DNA from: Bowmanella denitrificans
GTDB taxonomy: Bacteria; Pseudomonadota; Gammaproteobacteria; Enterobacterales; Alteromonadaceae
Direction: 5' to 3'
NCBI RefSeq assembly: GCF_002887595.1
Contig: NZ_PEBU01000014.1
Coordinates: forward strand, 62,001 to 126,000
DNA length: 64,000 nucleotides
Part shown: in pieces, positions 20,879 through 29,318 of the stretch
How the letters are laid out: each line of letters begins with the position of its first letter
Numbering within the stretch: position 1 is the first letter of the stretch
Made by a program: the position numbers and the translations under genes
The notes under the pieces: model-generated
What the model saw: only the letters and a program-made list of their open reading frames with translations
The model's database searches: none
What the model was told of the DNA's origin: nothing

Positions 20879-22816
20879 TTAAACGAAATAGTCGATTCCA
20901 CCCAGTCGGCCATTAGATATCGGTATATCATGTATTGTTTGTTGTTCATTTAAGGACTGCTGTGGCTCATCGCCATCAGACTGGCCTTGCTGCTGGGCAA
21001 ACTGTTCACCCTTACCTTCCTGCTGAACAAATGATTGCCCAAGTTCAATACCTTTTTCCGCCAACATTTCTCGCAATCTGGGTACCGCCTGATCAAGCAT
21101 GTCTCTGGCCTGCTGTGATTGCACCACAAAGTTCACGCTGGCCTGGTCGCCATGCATCTGAATGCGCACCTGCATAGAGCCAAGGTCCGGTGGATCGAGA
21201 CGGATATCGGCACTCATATTGCCTTGATTCACCAGCATCCGCACTCGCTCTGCCAGTTGTATTGCGGCCTCGGGCTTAGCGATATTAATGGCCTTATCCA
21301 GGACACTATTAGAGGATGCATTGGCTGTTTTGCTGCTTTCTACTTGTGCATGGGCGGTTTCAGCCGCCACTTGTCGCTCTGCTACAGCTCTGAGACTGGG
21401 GTCAAACGCGTCCTGCCGTTGACTGACCTGGCTTTCCATTAAACTTGCAAAACGCTGCAATTCGGGCTGTAGCACAGGTTGTGGGATCTTGATGCCTTGT
21501 TCTTTTAAGCTGGCTTGCACCAGACTTTGCAAATCCAGGCCAGGTTCACGCCCTTGCTGTAACTGCGCTTTAAATTCGGCAATACCGGCTTTCAAACTGG
21601 CAACAAAATCTTGCACGGCTTGTGGCCCTTGCTGCTTAACCGGCAGTCGCTCGGCTAGCTCGGTGAGTCGCTTATCCAGATCTTTTTCGGGTAACTGAAC
21701 CAGCTCCTGTAAAGTAACCGGTTTTACAGCTGAGGGTACTTTAGCTTTATCTGCGGCAGTTTCAGCGCTGTGCAACGATTTTTCGGATTGCTTCATTGCA
21801 TCATCAGCGGCTGAAATCTGCTCTCTGCTGACCTTTTCCCCCTCAGGGCTAAGAAGCGCAGCTTTAAGCTCGGTCAGCTTAATGGTTCCGTCCTGCACAT
21901 TGCCTTTCGGTAAATCGACCTGTTGTTGTGGGGTTATCAGTGGCAACTTGGCGATCTGTTCAGGCGCCAGCGCCTTCACCAGATTTTCACCAGCCAGGTT
22001 GGTTAACTGCTGCCAGCCCTTTGCGTCAAACAGCGCTAGCGGAATCTCTGGCGTTTCACCATCTTCCAACATATTTGCCAGGGTTACTAACACATTGGCA
22101 AACATCACATCATCTGACTGTGGCGGCATCTGCGTCAAAAACTGTTTAAACTCGGTTAGTTGCTCTGGCGTCAGGAGTTGCTGAAGAATATCAGGGTTTA
22201 ACCCAAGCTGTTCCAGTAGAGCTAAATTTTGTTCAGTCCAGTCGGCTTCAGTGCCGGTGCCATCGACATTGTTTTCAGTCGCACCAACCTGCAACACATC
22301 ATCTTGTGATTCGCTTGGCTCCTGCTCTACGGTCGTGTTTGTCTGCTGCAACACCAGTTGATAAACTAACTTCAGCCAATCATCCGCCTGCGGTTCGCCT
22401 TGCGGCGTTGATATCGCCCCTTCCTCTGGCTGCTCGTTGGTGGATGATGACAACTCAGTCTGCCCTTTATCCGCACTTTTTTGTGCATCAATAACAATCG
22501 CATCGCCTTTTTCAGACTGTTTATCAGCCTCTTCAGCGGCGGGGATACTGGCCTTGTCGGACTCAGTTGTCTCGCTTTTTGACAGAGTTTCGGTCTGACG
22601 ACTTTCCTTGTTATCACGCTCGGTGACTTCGAAGCCGGGTTTTTCCGGGCCGCCCTTTCGCACGGGCTCAACACTGTGTCGGCCCTTGCCTTGCTCTAAG
22701 CTTAACTGCTGACGAAAAATGTCTGCCTGACCACTTTCAAGCATTTGCTCATTGTCATCAGCCACTGCGCCAGGGGCGGCAAGTTTGGGATTGGCGGCGG
22801 CAACTTGTTGCATCAT
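20879..22816 (-). CDS. fliK: Flagellar hook-length control protein FliK
   Basis: A 645-residue hook-length ruler secreted by the flagellar export apparatus. The N-terminal two thirds is low-complexity and rich in Gln, Glu, Ser and Thr, as expected of a ruler. The conserved C-terminal domain (about residues 530-610) has IRLDPPDLGSMQVRIQMHGD and VVQSQQARDMLDQAVPRLRE, which engages FlhB. It is preceded by a 139-base gap after fliJ in which no feature is recognised. Confidence 0.93.
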   Translation of the reverse strand: MMQQVAAANPKLAAPGAVADDNEQMLESGQADIFRQQLSLEQGKGRHSVEPVRKGGPEKPGFEVTERDNKESRQTETLSKSETTESDKASIPAAEEADKQSEKGDAIVIDAQKSADKGQTELSSSTNEQPEEGAISTPQGEPQADDWLKLVYQLVLQQTNTTVEQEPSESQDDVLQVGATENNVDGTGTEADWTEQNLALLEQLGLNPDILQQLLTPEQLTEFKQFLTQMPPQSDDVMFANVLVTLANMLEDGETPEIPLALFDAKGWQQLTNLAGENLVKALAPEQIAKLPLITPQQQVDLPKGNVQDGTIKLTELKAALLSPEGEKVSREQISAADDAMKQSEKSLHSAETAADKAKVPSAVKPVTLQELVQLPEKDLDKRLTELAERLPVKQQGPQAVQDFVASLKAGIAEFKAQLQQGREPGLDLQSLVQASLKEQGIKIPQPVLQPELQRFASLMESQVSQRQDAFDPSLRAVAERQVAAETAHAQVESSKTANASSNSVLDKAINIAKPEAAIQLAERVRMLVNQGNMSADIRLDPPDLGSMQVRIQMHGDQASVNFVVQSQQARDMLDQAVPRLREMLAEKGIELGQSFVQQEGKGEQFAQQQGQSDGDEPQQSLNEQQTIHDIPISNGRLGGIDYFV

Positions 22817-22955
22817 AGGGCGTTTCCAGAACTTAGGTTTAAAGCCATCAGCCTTTTACTTTGGGGCCTTTGGTAGATAATGCGTTAGTTCGTAGCCAGT
22901 GTTATGCAAGTAGCGCTCCAAGTTGGTAGGATTACGCATTCAAGCCTTGGCTGGC

Positions 22956-23402
22956 TTACTCCTGCGCCTTTCTGCGCACAAAACGTTGCAACGCAACTTC
23001 ATCCAGCAAGGCCTGCTCACGCCGGTTTTCTAGTTGTTGGGCCTGCTGATGCTTTTTTTCAATCAGCATTTCCACCGCTTTACGCTTTTGTTGCTGTTTC
23101 AGCCATAACCCGCGGCGCTGCTGCGCCACCGCCCTGGCATTGGCAATCATCTGATTTTGCTGAGCACAAGCCTTGTCTAACTTATCAATAAAGGCCTGAT
23201 GCTGAGCAAAAGACGTGGCACCCAGTCCCTGGTTAGCGCGTTGTTGTAGTTGGCGCAGGTAATCCAGACGGTAATTTTGCAAACCGGTCAGCTTTTGCAC
23301 ATTGGCCTGCACATTTTGCTCGGCGAGACGATAATCCTTAGCCAGTTTATCTTCCTTTTCCTGCTCCCACCTGGCCACTTGCTGCAACTGGCGTGTAGAC
23401 AT
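22956..23402 (-). CDS. fliJ: Flagellar export chaperone FliJ
   Basis: A 148-residue, highly charged, helical coiled-coil protein (MSTRQLQQVARWEQEKEDKL...; QQQKRKAVEMLIEKKHQQAQ), the expected architecture of FliJ, the central stalk of the FliI ATPase. The start overlaps the fliI stop (TGATG), so it is translationally coupled. Sequence conservation in this family is low; assignment rests on architecture and position. Confidence 0.88.
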   Translation of the reverse strand: MSTRQLQQVARWEQEKEDKLAKDYRLAEQNVQANVQKLTGLQNYRLDYLRQLQQRANQGLGATSFAQHQAFIDKLDKACAQQNQMIANARAVAQQRRGLWLKQQQKRKAVEMLIEKKHQQAQQLENRREQALLDEVALQRFVRRKAQE

Positions 23403-24733
23403 CAGCCTTCTCCCAGTCCTTTGGCCAGAGATGCCATGTCTTCAAGACTTTCATCGTAAGGAAGCACTTGCTTCATTTCCTGCTGCAGAAATTTGTTGAT
23501 CACCGGCTCGGCCTTAATCGCCAAGTCGACTCGTGGATCTGAGCCCCGGCTATATGCGCCGATGCTGATTAGATCACGATTCTGTTGGTAGTTAGAGTAA
23601 ACCTGCTTAATCCGCCGGGCGGCTTTCAGGTGCTCGTCACTGACCACCATGGGCATTACCCTGCTGATTGAAGCTTCAACATCAATGGCTGGATAGTGGC
23701 CACTGTCAGCCAAACGTCTGGCCAACACCACATGCCCGTCCAGTATCGCCCTGGCCGAATCGGCGATAGGATCCTGCAGATCATCCCCCTCGGTCAGCAC
23801 GGTAAAGAAGGCGGTAATCGCTCCTTGCTTGTCGCTGCCATTACCGGCGCGTTCCACCAATGCCGGTAGGCGGGCAAACACCGATGGTGGATACCCTTTG
23901 GTGGCAGGAGGCTCCCCCACTGCCAGGGCAATTTCACGCTGCGCCATGGCGTAGCGGGTCAGTGAGTCCACCAGCAGCAGTACATTCATGCCCAGGTCTC
24001 GAAAATACTCAGCAATGGCTACCGCCGTTTCGCAACCTTTTAAACGCATTAAAGGCGAGGTATCCGCGGGTGCGGCCACCACTACAGACTTTTGCCGCTC
24101 TTCTTCACCCAGGATATCCTGAATAAATTCCTTCACTTCGCGGCCCCGCTCCCCCACCAAACCGACCACCACAACATCAGCACTGGTGCCGCGGGTCATC
24201 ATGCCCATGAGCACGCTTTTACCCACCCCGGAGCCGGCAAACAGCCCCATACGTTGTCCGACCCCCACGGTGATCAACGAGTTGATACAGCGTACGCCCA
24301 CATCCAGTGGCTGATTGATAGGGCGGCGAGATAAGGGGTTAATCGGCGCGCGGCTAAGCGGAATGCGCTTTTCCACTTTGATGGCACCCAGCCCGTCAAG
24401 GGGCTGACCATTACCGTCAACCACACGGCCCAAAAGCTCCATGCCAACGCCAATGCCCTGCTCACGGGACAATGGCTGAACCCTGGAGCCGGGCACAATA
24501 CCGCGAACCGCCTCGGTAGGCATCAGGTAGGTGATATTCTCGGCAAATCCCACTACCTCGGCTTCTATTTCGCCATCGATGGTTTGTACCAGACACTGAC
24601 TGCCCACTGGCATTTGGCAGCCTACCGCTTCCAGAGTCAGGCCGATGCCCCGTACCAGTTTGCCTGCTGCCACGGTTTGTGCCTGGGGAACCTGTTGCCG
24701 GTAGGCGGCGATTTTGTCTTTAAGGCTTTGCAA
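23402..24733 (-). CDS. fliI: Flagellum-specific ATPase FliI
   Basis: A 443-residue ATPase energising flagellar protein export, homologous to the F1 beta subunit. Walker A is GLFAGSGVGKSVLMG (about residues 165-179), Walker B is VLLLVDSLTRYAMAQREIAL, and the T3SS ATPase signature PPSVFARLPALVERAG follows. Start, length and neighbours are standard. Confidence 0.98.
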   Translation of the reverse strand: MQSLKDKIAAYRQQVPQAQTVAAGKLVRGIGLTLEAVGCQMPVGSQCLVQTIDGEIEAEVVGFAENITYLMPTEAVRGIVPGSRVQPLSREQGIGVGMELLGRVVDGNGQPLDGLGAIKVEKRIPLSRAPINPLSRRPINQPLDVGVRCINSLITVGVGQRMGLFAGSGVGKSVLMGMMTRGTSADVVVVGLVGERGREVKEFIQDILGEEERQKSVVVAAPADTSPLMRLKGCETAVAIAEYFRDLGMNVLLLVDSLTRYAMAQREIALAVGEPPATKGYPPSVFARLPALVERAGNGSDKQGAITAFFTVLTEGDDLQDPIADSARAILDGHVVLARRLADSGHYPAIDVEASISRVMPMVVSDEHLKAARRIKQVYSNYQQNRDLISIGAYSRGSDPRVDLAIKAEPVINKFLQQEMKQVLPYDESLEDMASLAKGLGEG

Positions 24734-24765
24734 GATGTACCTGTTTAGTCTGTTTAGGTGTTTTT

Positions 24766-24833
24766 GTCGGACTTAAGTCCGACCTACAGGGGCTAATGTT
24801 TGGGAAGCCCGTAGCCCGTAGCCCGTAGCCCGC
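24766..24833. repeat. REP-like palindrome and heptamer tandem repeat between fliI and fliH
   Basis: GTCGGACT-TA-AGTCCGAC (24766-24783, followed by CTAC), then AGCCCGT three times plus AGCCCGC (24806-24833). The heptamer array abuts the fliH stop. Such short tandem arrays can vary in copy number by slippage. Confidence 0.82.
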
Positions 24834-24834
24834 A

Positions 24835-25620
24835 TTATTGCCGGTCTAAGCCTTGCTCCAGCAAAAATTTATCCAGGACCTGACGCACCCGTCGCTCAAT
24901 ACTGACATCCACCGCATTGGTATCAGTAACGATATCGCAGCCACCACGCTGCATATTGGGGGTTTCAATAAACTGCCAATGCTGAGATTCAATATGCTCG
25001 TCAGAAAAATGGCGCCTTACCAGGGCGATGTCTTCCGGATGCATATGCATCTGATAGCGACGTTCCTGAATAGGCAGCACTTTTAACCCTTCGCTAATGG
25101 CCTGCAGCAGCACATTTTCGTTGCTTTGTATTTCTGTTCGGATCACCGCCCGGGCTAAAGACACCGCCAGTTCCACCAGCTCGCGCTCCAGGTGATTGTC
25201 CACCTGCGTAACCGGCTTGGTTAACCTGGTCGCCAGTTCCTGCCAGATGGTGGCCGCCTGCTGCATTTCCTCCAGGCCACTTTGCCTGCCCTCTTCCAGC
25301 CCCTGGGCCAGACCTTGCTCACGGCCTTCGCTCAGCCCTTCTTCGCGCCCCTGCAACAAGCCTTGCTCGTGGCCCGCCTGACGGCCTTCTTCCAGGCCTT
25401 CCTGATAAGCAGACTGACGAATAGCCTCGATTTCTTCCGCAGTGGGAGGCAGAATTTCTTCTTCAGGCTCGGGGGGTTCGTATTTCCATTCGCTGCTGCG
25501 GTTAATGGCGTTGGTTTTATCCGGTTCGGGCTGGGTATCTTCCATATAAGGCAGCTCCCAGGTGCGTACACCCTGCTCCTGGGACTGATATTTAAGGACT
25601 TTGGAACCGCTCATCCACAT
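24835..25620 (-). CDS. fliH: Flagellar assembly protein FliH
   Basis: A 261-residue regulator of FliI. It has an acidic N-terminal part (residues about 25-65), then the diagnostic Gly-repeat helix (about 75-125) in which Gly recurs every four residues (GLEEGRQAGHEQGLLQGREE and onward), and the C-terminal FliH/HrpE domain (LVELAVSLARAVIRTEIQ). The start is ATG 25620; a second ATG two codons later (25614) is equally possible. It follows fliG by 12 bases. Confidence 0.95.
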   Translation of the reverse strand: MWMSGSKVLKYQSQEQGVRTWELPYMEDTQPEPDKTNAINRSSEWKYEPPEPEEEILPPTAEEIEAIRQSAYQEGLEEGRQAGHEQGLLQGREEGLSEGREQGLAQGLEEGRQSGLEEMQQAATIWQELATRLTKPVTQVDNHLERELVELAVSLARAVIRTEIQSNENVLLQAISEGLKVLPIQERRYQMHMHPEDIALVRRHFSDEHIESQHWQFIETPNMQRGGCDIVTDTNAVDVSIERRVRQVLDKFLLEQGLDRQ

Positions 25621-25632
25621 TCACCCACTAAA

Positions 25633-26694
25633 TTAGAGGAATTCTTCGCCGCCACCGCCGCCAAGCATAATTTCGCCGGCATCGGCAAGGCGACGGGCCA
25701 CCGACAGAATTTCTTTTTGCGCCGCTTCCACTTCGCTGATACGCACCGGCCCCATGGCCTCCAAATCGTCGATAAGCATTTCTGCCGCACGTTTGGACAT
25801 ATTTTTGGTGATCTTGTCTTTGACTTCGTCGTCGGCCCCTTTGATGGCTTTGAGCAGCGCATCCTGTTGCACTTCGCGCAGAATGGTCTGAATCGCCCGA
25901 TCGTCTACATCGGCCAGGTTGTCGAACACGAACATCAGGTCCTGAATCTGCTGACTCATCTCTTCGTCCTGCTCGCGGATGGCATCCATCAACTGACCTT
26001 CGATATTGGTATCCAGGTAGTTCATAATATCTGCGGCAGACTTCAGGCCGCCCATCTTGGCTGCCTGAGCACCGGCCTGACCGGCGAATTGTTTTTCCAT
26101 AATCTCGTTCAGTTCCTGTAATGCGGCGGGTTGCACTTCTTCCAGATTGGCGATACGCATCATCAGGTCCAGACGCACCTTTTCCGGGAACTGAGCAATA
26201 ATTTCCGCTGACTGCTCTGCATCCAGATAAGACAACACAATGGTCTGAATCTGTGGGTGTTCGTTGCGAATAATGCTGGCCACCTGCTTGGAGTCCATCC
26301 ACTTCAGGGAATCCAGGCCTTTGGCACCGCCGCCCATCAGGATCTGATCGATCAGATTAGCGGCTTTGTCTTCACCCAAGGCAGCGGTCAGGGCTTTACG
26401 CACAAACTCCTGGCTCTGGAAGCCAATGGTGCTGTAGTTCTGAATTTCCTCAATAAAGTGCTTATGCACCGCAGTGATTTTGTTCTGGGTCATATCTTCC
26501 ATGGTGGCCATGGCGCTGCCCAGCTTCTGGACCTGTTTGGGCTCCAGATGCTTTAAGATCTGCGCGGCATCTTCTTCCGACAAACTCAGCAACAAAATAG
26601 CAGCTTTCTCAACCCCCTCCAGCTTACTGACATCGTAGCCTGGACTGGATTCCGCTTCTTCCGGAGCGACTTTAGCGACTTGTCTGGTTGCCAT
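25633..26694 (-). CDS. fliG: Flagellar motor switch protein FliG
   Basis: A 353-residue rotor protein that binds FliF and interacts with the stator. It carries VEKAAILLLSLSEEDAAQIL near the start, the EHPQ-containing armadillo segment (IRNEHPQIQTIVLSYL) and the torque-helix region near the C-terminus (DDLEAMGPVRISEVEAAQKE). A glycine run precedes the EEFL C-terminus. Only two bases separate it from fliF. Confidence 0.98.
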   Translation of the reverse strand: MATRQVAKVAPEEAESSPGYDVSKLEGVEKAAILLLSLSEEDAAQILKHLEPKQVQKLGSAMATMEDMTQNKITAVHKHFIEEIQNYSTIGFQSQEFVRKALTAALGEDKAANLIDQILMGGGAKGLDSLKWMDSKQVASIIRNEHPQIQTIVLSYLDAEQSAEIIAQFPEKVRLDLMMRIANLEEVQPAALQELNEIMEKQFAGQAGAQAAKMGGLKSAADIMNYLDTNIEGQLMDAIREQDEEMSQQIQDLMFVFDNLADVDDRAIQTILREVQQDALLKAIKGADDEVKDKITKNMSKRAAEMLIDDLEAMGPVRISEVEAAQKEILSVARRLADAGEIMLGGGGGEEFL

Positions 26695-26696
26695 GA

Positions 26697-28394
26697 TTAT
26701 TCATCCTGCATCAGCCAGCCCTTGACCACCTGGGCTGACAATTCGGGTTCATTGGCCACCAGGGCACGAACCGCTTTAAGTATATCTTCATCTTTATGCA
26801 AGTCTGGCAGCATCAATGAACCGTCGGCAGCAAAGCCCACCTGCCCTTCATCAAACTCCTGAGACAGCATACTGATAGTTTCATCACCCAGATCCAACCC
26901 GGCATCGGCATCAAAGGCATCAGCCTCACGGGTGTCTTCTGGGTAAATCAGTTTCTTAAGCATGGGTCTGACAATGGCCAGGATCAAGGTAATGATCACC
27001 AGTCCCCCCACCACCAGGCGCAGTGCGCGCATAAACCATTCCTGCTCCCACAATGGCACTTCGGTTACCACCAGGTCGTCGATACGGCTAAAGGGAATGC
27101 TCACCACTTCCAGTGAATCGCCGCGGGTCACATCAAAGCCAATGCCACCTTGCAATAACCGGCGGATATTGAGCAGCTCTTCCTGACTTTTGGGCACACT
27201 CGAGGTGGTGCCATCAGCAGCAGTCTGCTGGGTATGATCAACAGCCACAGACACAGACAGACGACGTATCACGCCAGTTTGCTGTTTGGTATGGCTGATG
27301 GTGGTATCCAGCTCATAGTTGCGAGTCGCTTCCTTATGCGAACGGCCAGGGGTGGTAGTTTTGGCATTGTTGCTATTGGCCTGTTCAGGAATGTTGGAGT
27401 CCAGCGGAGGCTGGTTAGTCAACGCACCGGGAATACCTGCAGCAATTCCGCCCACTGAGTTTTCCTCAATGGTCATTTCGCTGCGCACCGCAGGTAAATC
27501 GGGGTTATAACGCTTCTGAGTTTGCTCTACCGCGGTGAAATCCATGGAAACGTCAACCTGCGCGGTGTAATTGCCCAGGCCAAGCACCGGGATCAGTATT
27601 GAATCAATTTTTTGCAGGTACTCGGTTTCACGGTGCTTTTCAATTTCGTATTCTTTGCGTGAGCGGGCAGAAAGTGAGTCCTGTGAGCCGGAATTCAGCA
27701 AGCGGCCATTGTTATCCGTCACCGTAACCCGTCCAGGCTCCATACCCTGAACCGCCGAGGCAACAATATCCACCACCGCATCGACTTCTTCGCCGGATAA
27801 TACAGAACCGCGGCGCAAGGTCAGCACAACGGTCGCACTGGGCTTTTTCTCTACCCGGGCGAATACGCTTTCCTTGGGCAGGGCCAGCAGCACATTGGCG
27901 CGGGTTATGGCGCTAATTTCTTCAATAGTGCGGGCAAGCTGTTGTTCACGGGCATGTTTTAAGCGTTCTTTTTCCACCCTTTGGCTAACACCAAAGCCCA
28001 TATCCTGCATGATGATATCGGTGCCGCTGTTAGCTTCCTGGCTGATGCCCTGGCGTGCCATGCCCAGTTTGATGTTTTGATACTGCTCTTCGTTTACATA
28101 AACAACGTTGCCTTCCAGGCGGTAATCAATCTGATTCTGATCCAGATAATCCAGCGTCTGAATAAGCTCTTCGGTGGGCATCTTGGCCAGCGGGCGGTAG
28201 TCCGGCTCCTGGGCCCAGATAACAATAAACACGGCAATGGCCACACAAATAACCAGCGCCACAATCAAGGTAATCTGACGCAGCAAATCGATGCCGCCCA
28301 GGCCTTCCATAAAACCGGAGCGCTGTTCCGGGTTGTTGTCGGCCTCTGGGGCGTTGCCCGTTACGGCCAGTTCTGTACCAGTTGTTTCTGCCAC
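26697..28394 (-). CDS. fliF: Flagellar MS-ring protein FliF
   Basis: A 565-residue MS-ring protein. It has two membrane helices, at about residues 36-58 (ITLIVALVICVAIAVFIVIW) and 460-482 (LVVGGLVIITLILAIVRPML). Between them are ring-building motifs, including a YscJ-like domain (PEKS-type segment ALPKESVFARVEKKPSA) and the FliF C-terminal domain (NYELDTTISHTKQQTG). The C-terminal tail that binds FliG is acidic. It is preceded by fliE by 14 bases. Confidence 0.98.
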   Translation of the reverse strand: MAETTGTELAVTGNAPEADNNPEQRSGFMEGLGGIDLLRQITLIVALVICVAIAVFIVIWAQEPDYRPLAKMPTEELIQTLDYLDQNQIDYRLEGNVVYVNEEQYQNIKLGMARQGISQEANSGTDIIMQDMGFGVSQRVEKERLKHAREQQLARTIEEISAITRANVLLALPKESVFARVEKKPSATVVLTLRRGSVLSGEEVDAVVDIVASAVQGMEPGRVTVTDNNGRLLNSGSQDSLSARSRKEYEIEKHRETEYLQKIDSILIPVLGLGNYTAQVDVSMDFTAVEQTQKRYNPDLPAVRSEMTIEENSVGGIAAGIPGALTNQPPLDSNIPEQANSNNAKTTTPGRSHKEATRNYELDTTISHTKQQTGVIRRLSVSVAVDHTQQTAADGTTSSVPKSQEELLNIRRLLQGGIGFDVTRGDSLEVVSIPFSRIDDLVVTEVPLWEQEWFMRALRLVVGGLVIITLILAIVRPMLKKLIYPEDTREADAFDADAGLDLGDETISMLSQEFDEGQVGFAADGSLMLPDLHKDEDILKAVRALVANEPELSAQVVKGWLMQDE

Positions 28395-28408
28395 AGCTTA
28401 GTCTCCCG

Positions 28409-28735
28409 TTACACCGGCATATTCATAATTTGTTTATAGGCTTCCATCACCTTATTGCGCACCTGCAACGTGGCTTCAAAGGCAATGCCGGATTTCTCCT
28501 TGGCCACCATCACATCCACCAGGCTCAGGCTTTTATCGCCCATTTCAAATGCCACTTGCTTGTTTCTGGAGTCAAACTGCAACTCGTTCACATTGTCCAG
28601 CGCTTGTTTCAGCATATCGCCAAAATTCTGTGAACTGGGGTTGGTTACCAGTGGTTGCGCCTGACTGCTGTCCAGGCTGGCCTGACGGGCCAACGACTGC
28701 AGTTCGCTGTACAAGGATTGGGCTTTAATATCCAT
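28409..28735 (-). CDS. fliE: Flagellar hook-basal body protein FliE
   Basis: A 108-residue rod-junction protein and first gene of the fliE-flhB operon. The C-terminal half carries the family pattern (DKSLSLVDVMVAKEKSGIAF; QVRNKVMEAYKQIMNMPV). Two ATGs lie four codons apart; the second (28735) is chosen because GGAG sits 6-7 bases before it, while the first (28747) has no ribosome-binding site. A sigma-54 promoter lies about 50 bases upstream. Confidence 0.94.
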   Translation of the reverse strand: MDIKAQSLYSELQSLARQASLDSSQAQPLVTNPSSQNFGDMLKQALDNVNELQFDSRNKQVAFEMGDKSLSLVDVMVAKEKSGIAFEATLQVRNKVMEAYKQIMNMPV

Positions 28736-28782
28736 CGGCGGCTCCATAAGCTGGGCGTGGAATAATTGACTAGCAAAACCCT

Positions 28783-28798
28783 AGCAATACTGGTGCCA
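28783..28798 (-). promoter_or_regulatory. Sigma-54 promoter of the fliE operon
   Basis: On the minus strand TGGCACC-N4-TTGCT, an excellent match to TGGCAC-N5-TTGCW with GG and GC elements correctly spaced. The predicted start is near 28773, giving a leader of about 38 bases before the fliE ATG at 28735. The FlrC-type activator encoded just upstream is the likely regulator. Confidence 0.88.
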
Positions 28799-28872
28799 CA
28801 TTATTTATTCTTTTAAATTCAAATAGTTGAAAGGTCTGCTAGGATAGCGTGACGGGAATTTGGCGGCGGGTA

Positions 28873-29280
28873 TAGATTATCACCACAGAGACACGAAGAG
28901 CACGGAGATTCACAGAGGTTTCATGGCATTATCTCGGCGAACTCTGCGGCTCTGCGAGAGTGGCTTTTCGCTGATACCTGAATGCTTCACACAGAGACGC
29001 TGGGGGCGCTGAGAAAAGCACGCAGAGTATTCTAATCTTTCAATAACTCTGCGTCTCCGCGAGAAAGCATTTCGTGCCTTCGGCTAATACCAGAATGCTT
29101 CACACAGAGACGCCGAGGGCACAGAGAAAGACACGCAGAGTATTAAATACCTTCATCCACTCTGTGTTCTCCGTGCCTCCGTGGTTTATTTATGCTTGTG
29201 CGCAGATAGATTGTCACCACAGAGACACGAAGAACACGGAGATTCACAAAGGTTTCATGGCATTATCTCGGCGAGCTCTG
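28873..29280. repeat. Repeat-rich extragenic element between flrC and fliE
   Basis: The roughly 580-base gap (28736-29318) is mostly repeats. Two direct copies of 74 bases (28873-28946 and 29207-29280) differ at four positions and start TAGATTRTCACCACAGAGAC. Between them lie two related units starting AATGCTTCACACAGAGACGC (28980 and 29094). Complementary stretches such as CTCTGCGTCTCCGCGAGA and CTCCGTGCCTCCGTGG pair with the CACAGAGACACGAAGARCACGGAG type, so long folded structures are possible. No convincing open reading frame is present. The fliE sigma-54 promoter is at the right end of the gap. Confidence 0.85.
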
Positions 29281-29318
29281 CGAGAAATGTTTGGTATTTT
29301 TCGGGGCCTGAACAAACT

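Noticed and set aside
24806-24833. Tandem repeat as a CRISPR array
   Set aside because: Units are 7 bp and directly adjacent without spacers; no cas genes are present.
25282-26121. Long plus-strand open frame of 279 codons opposite fliH and fliG
   Set aside because: It is antisense to two well-identified flagellar genes; its composition follows from their codons and it has no recognisable domain or ribosome-binding site.
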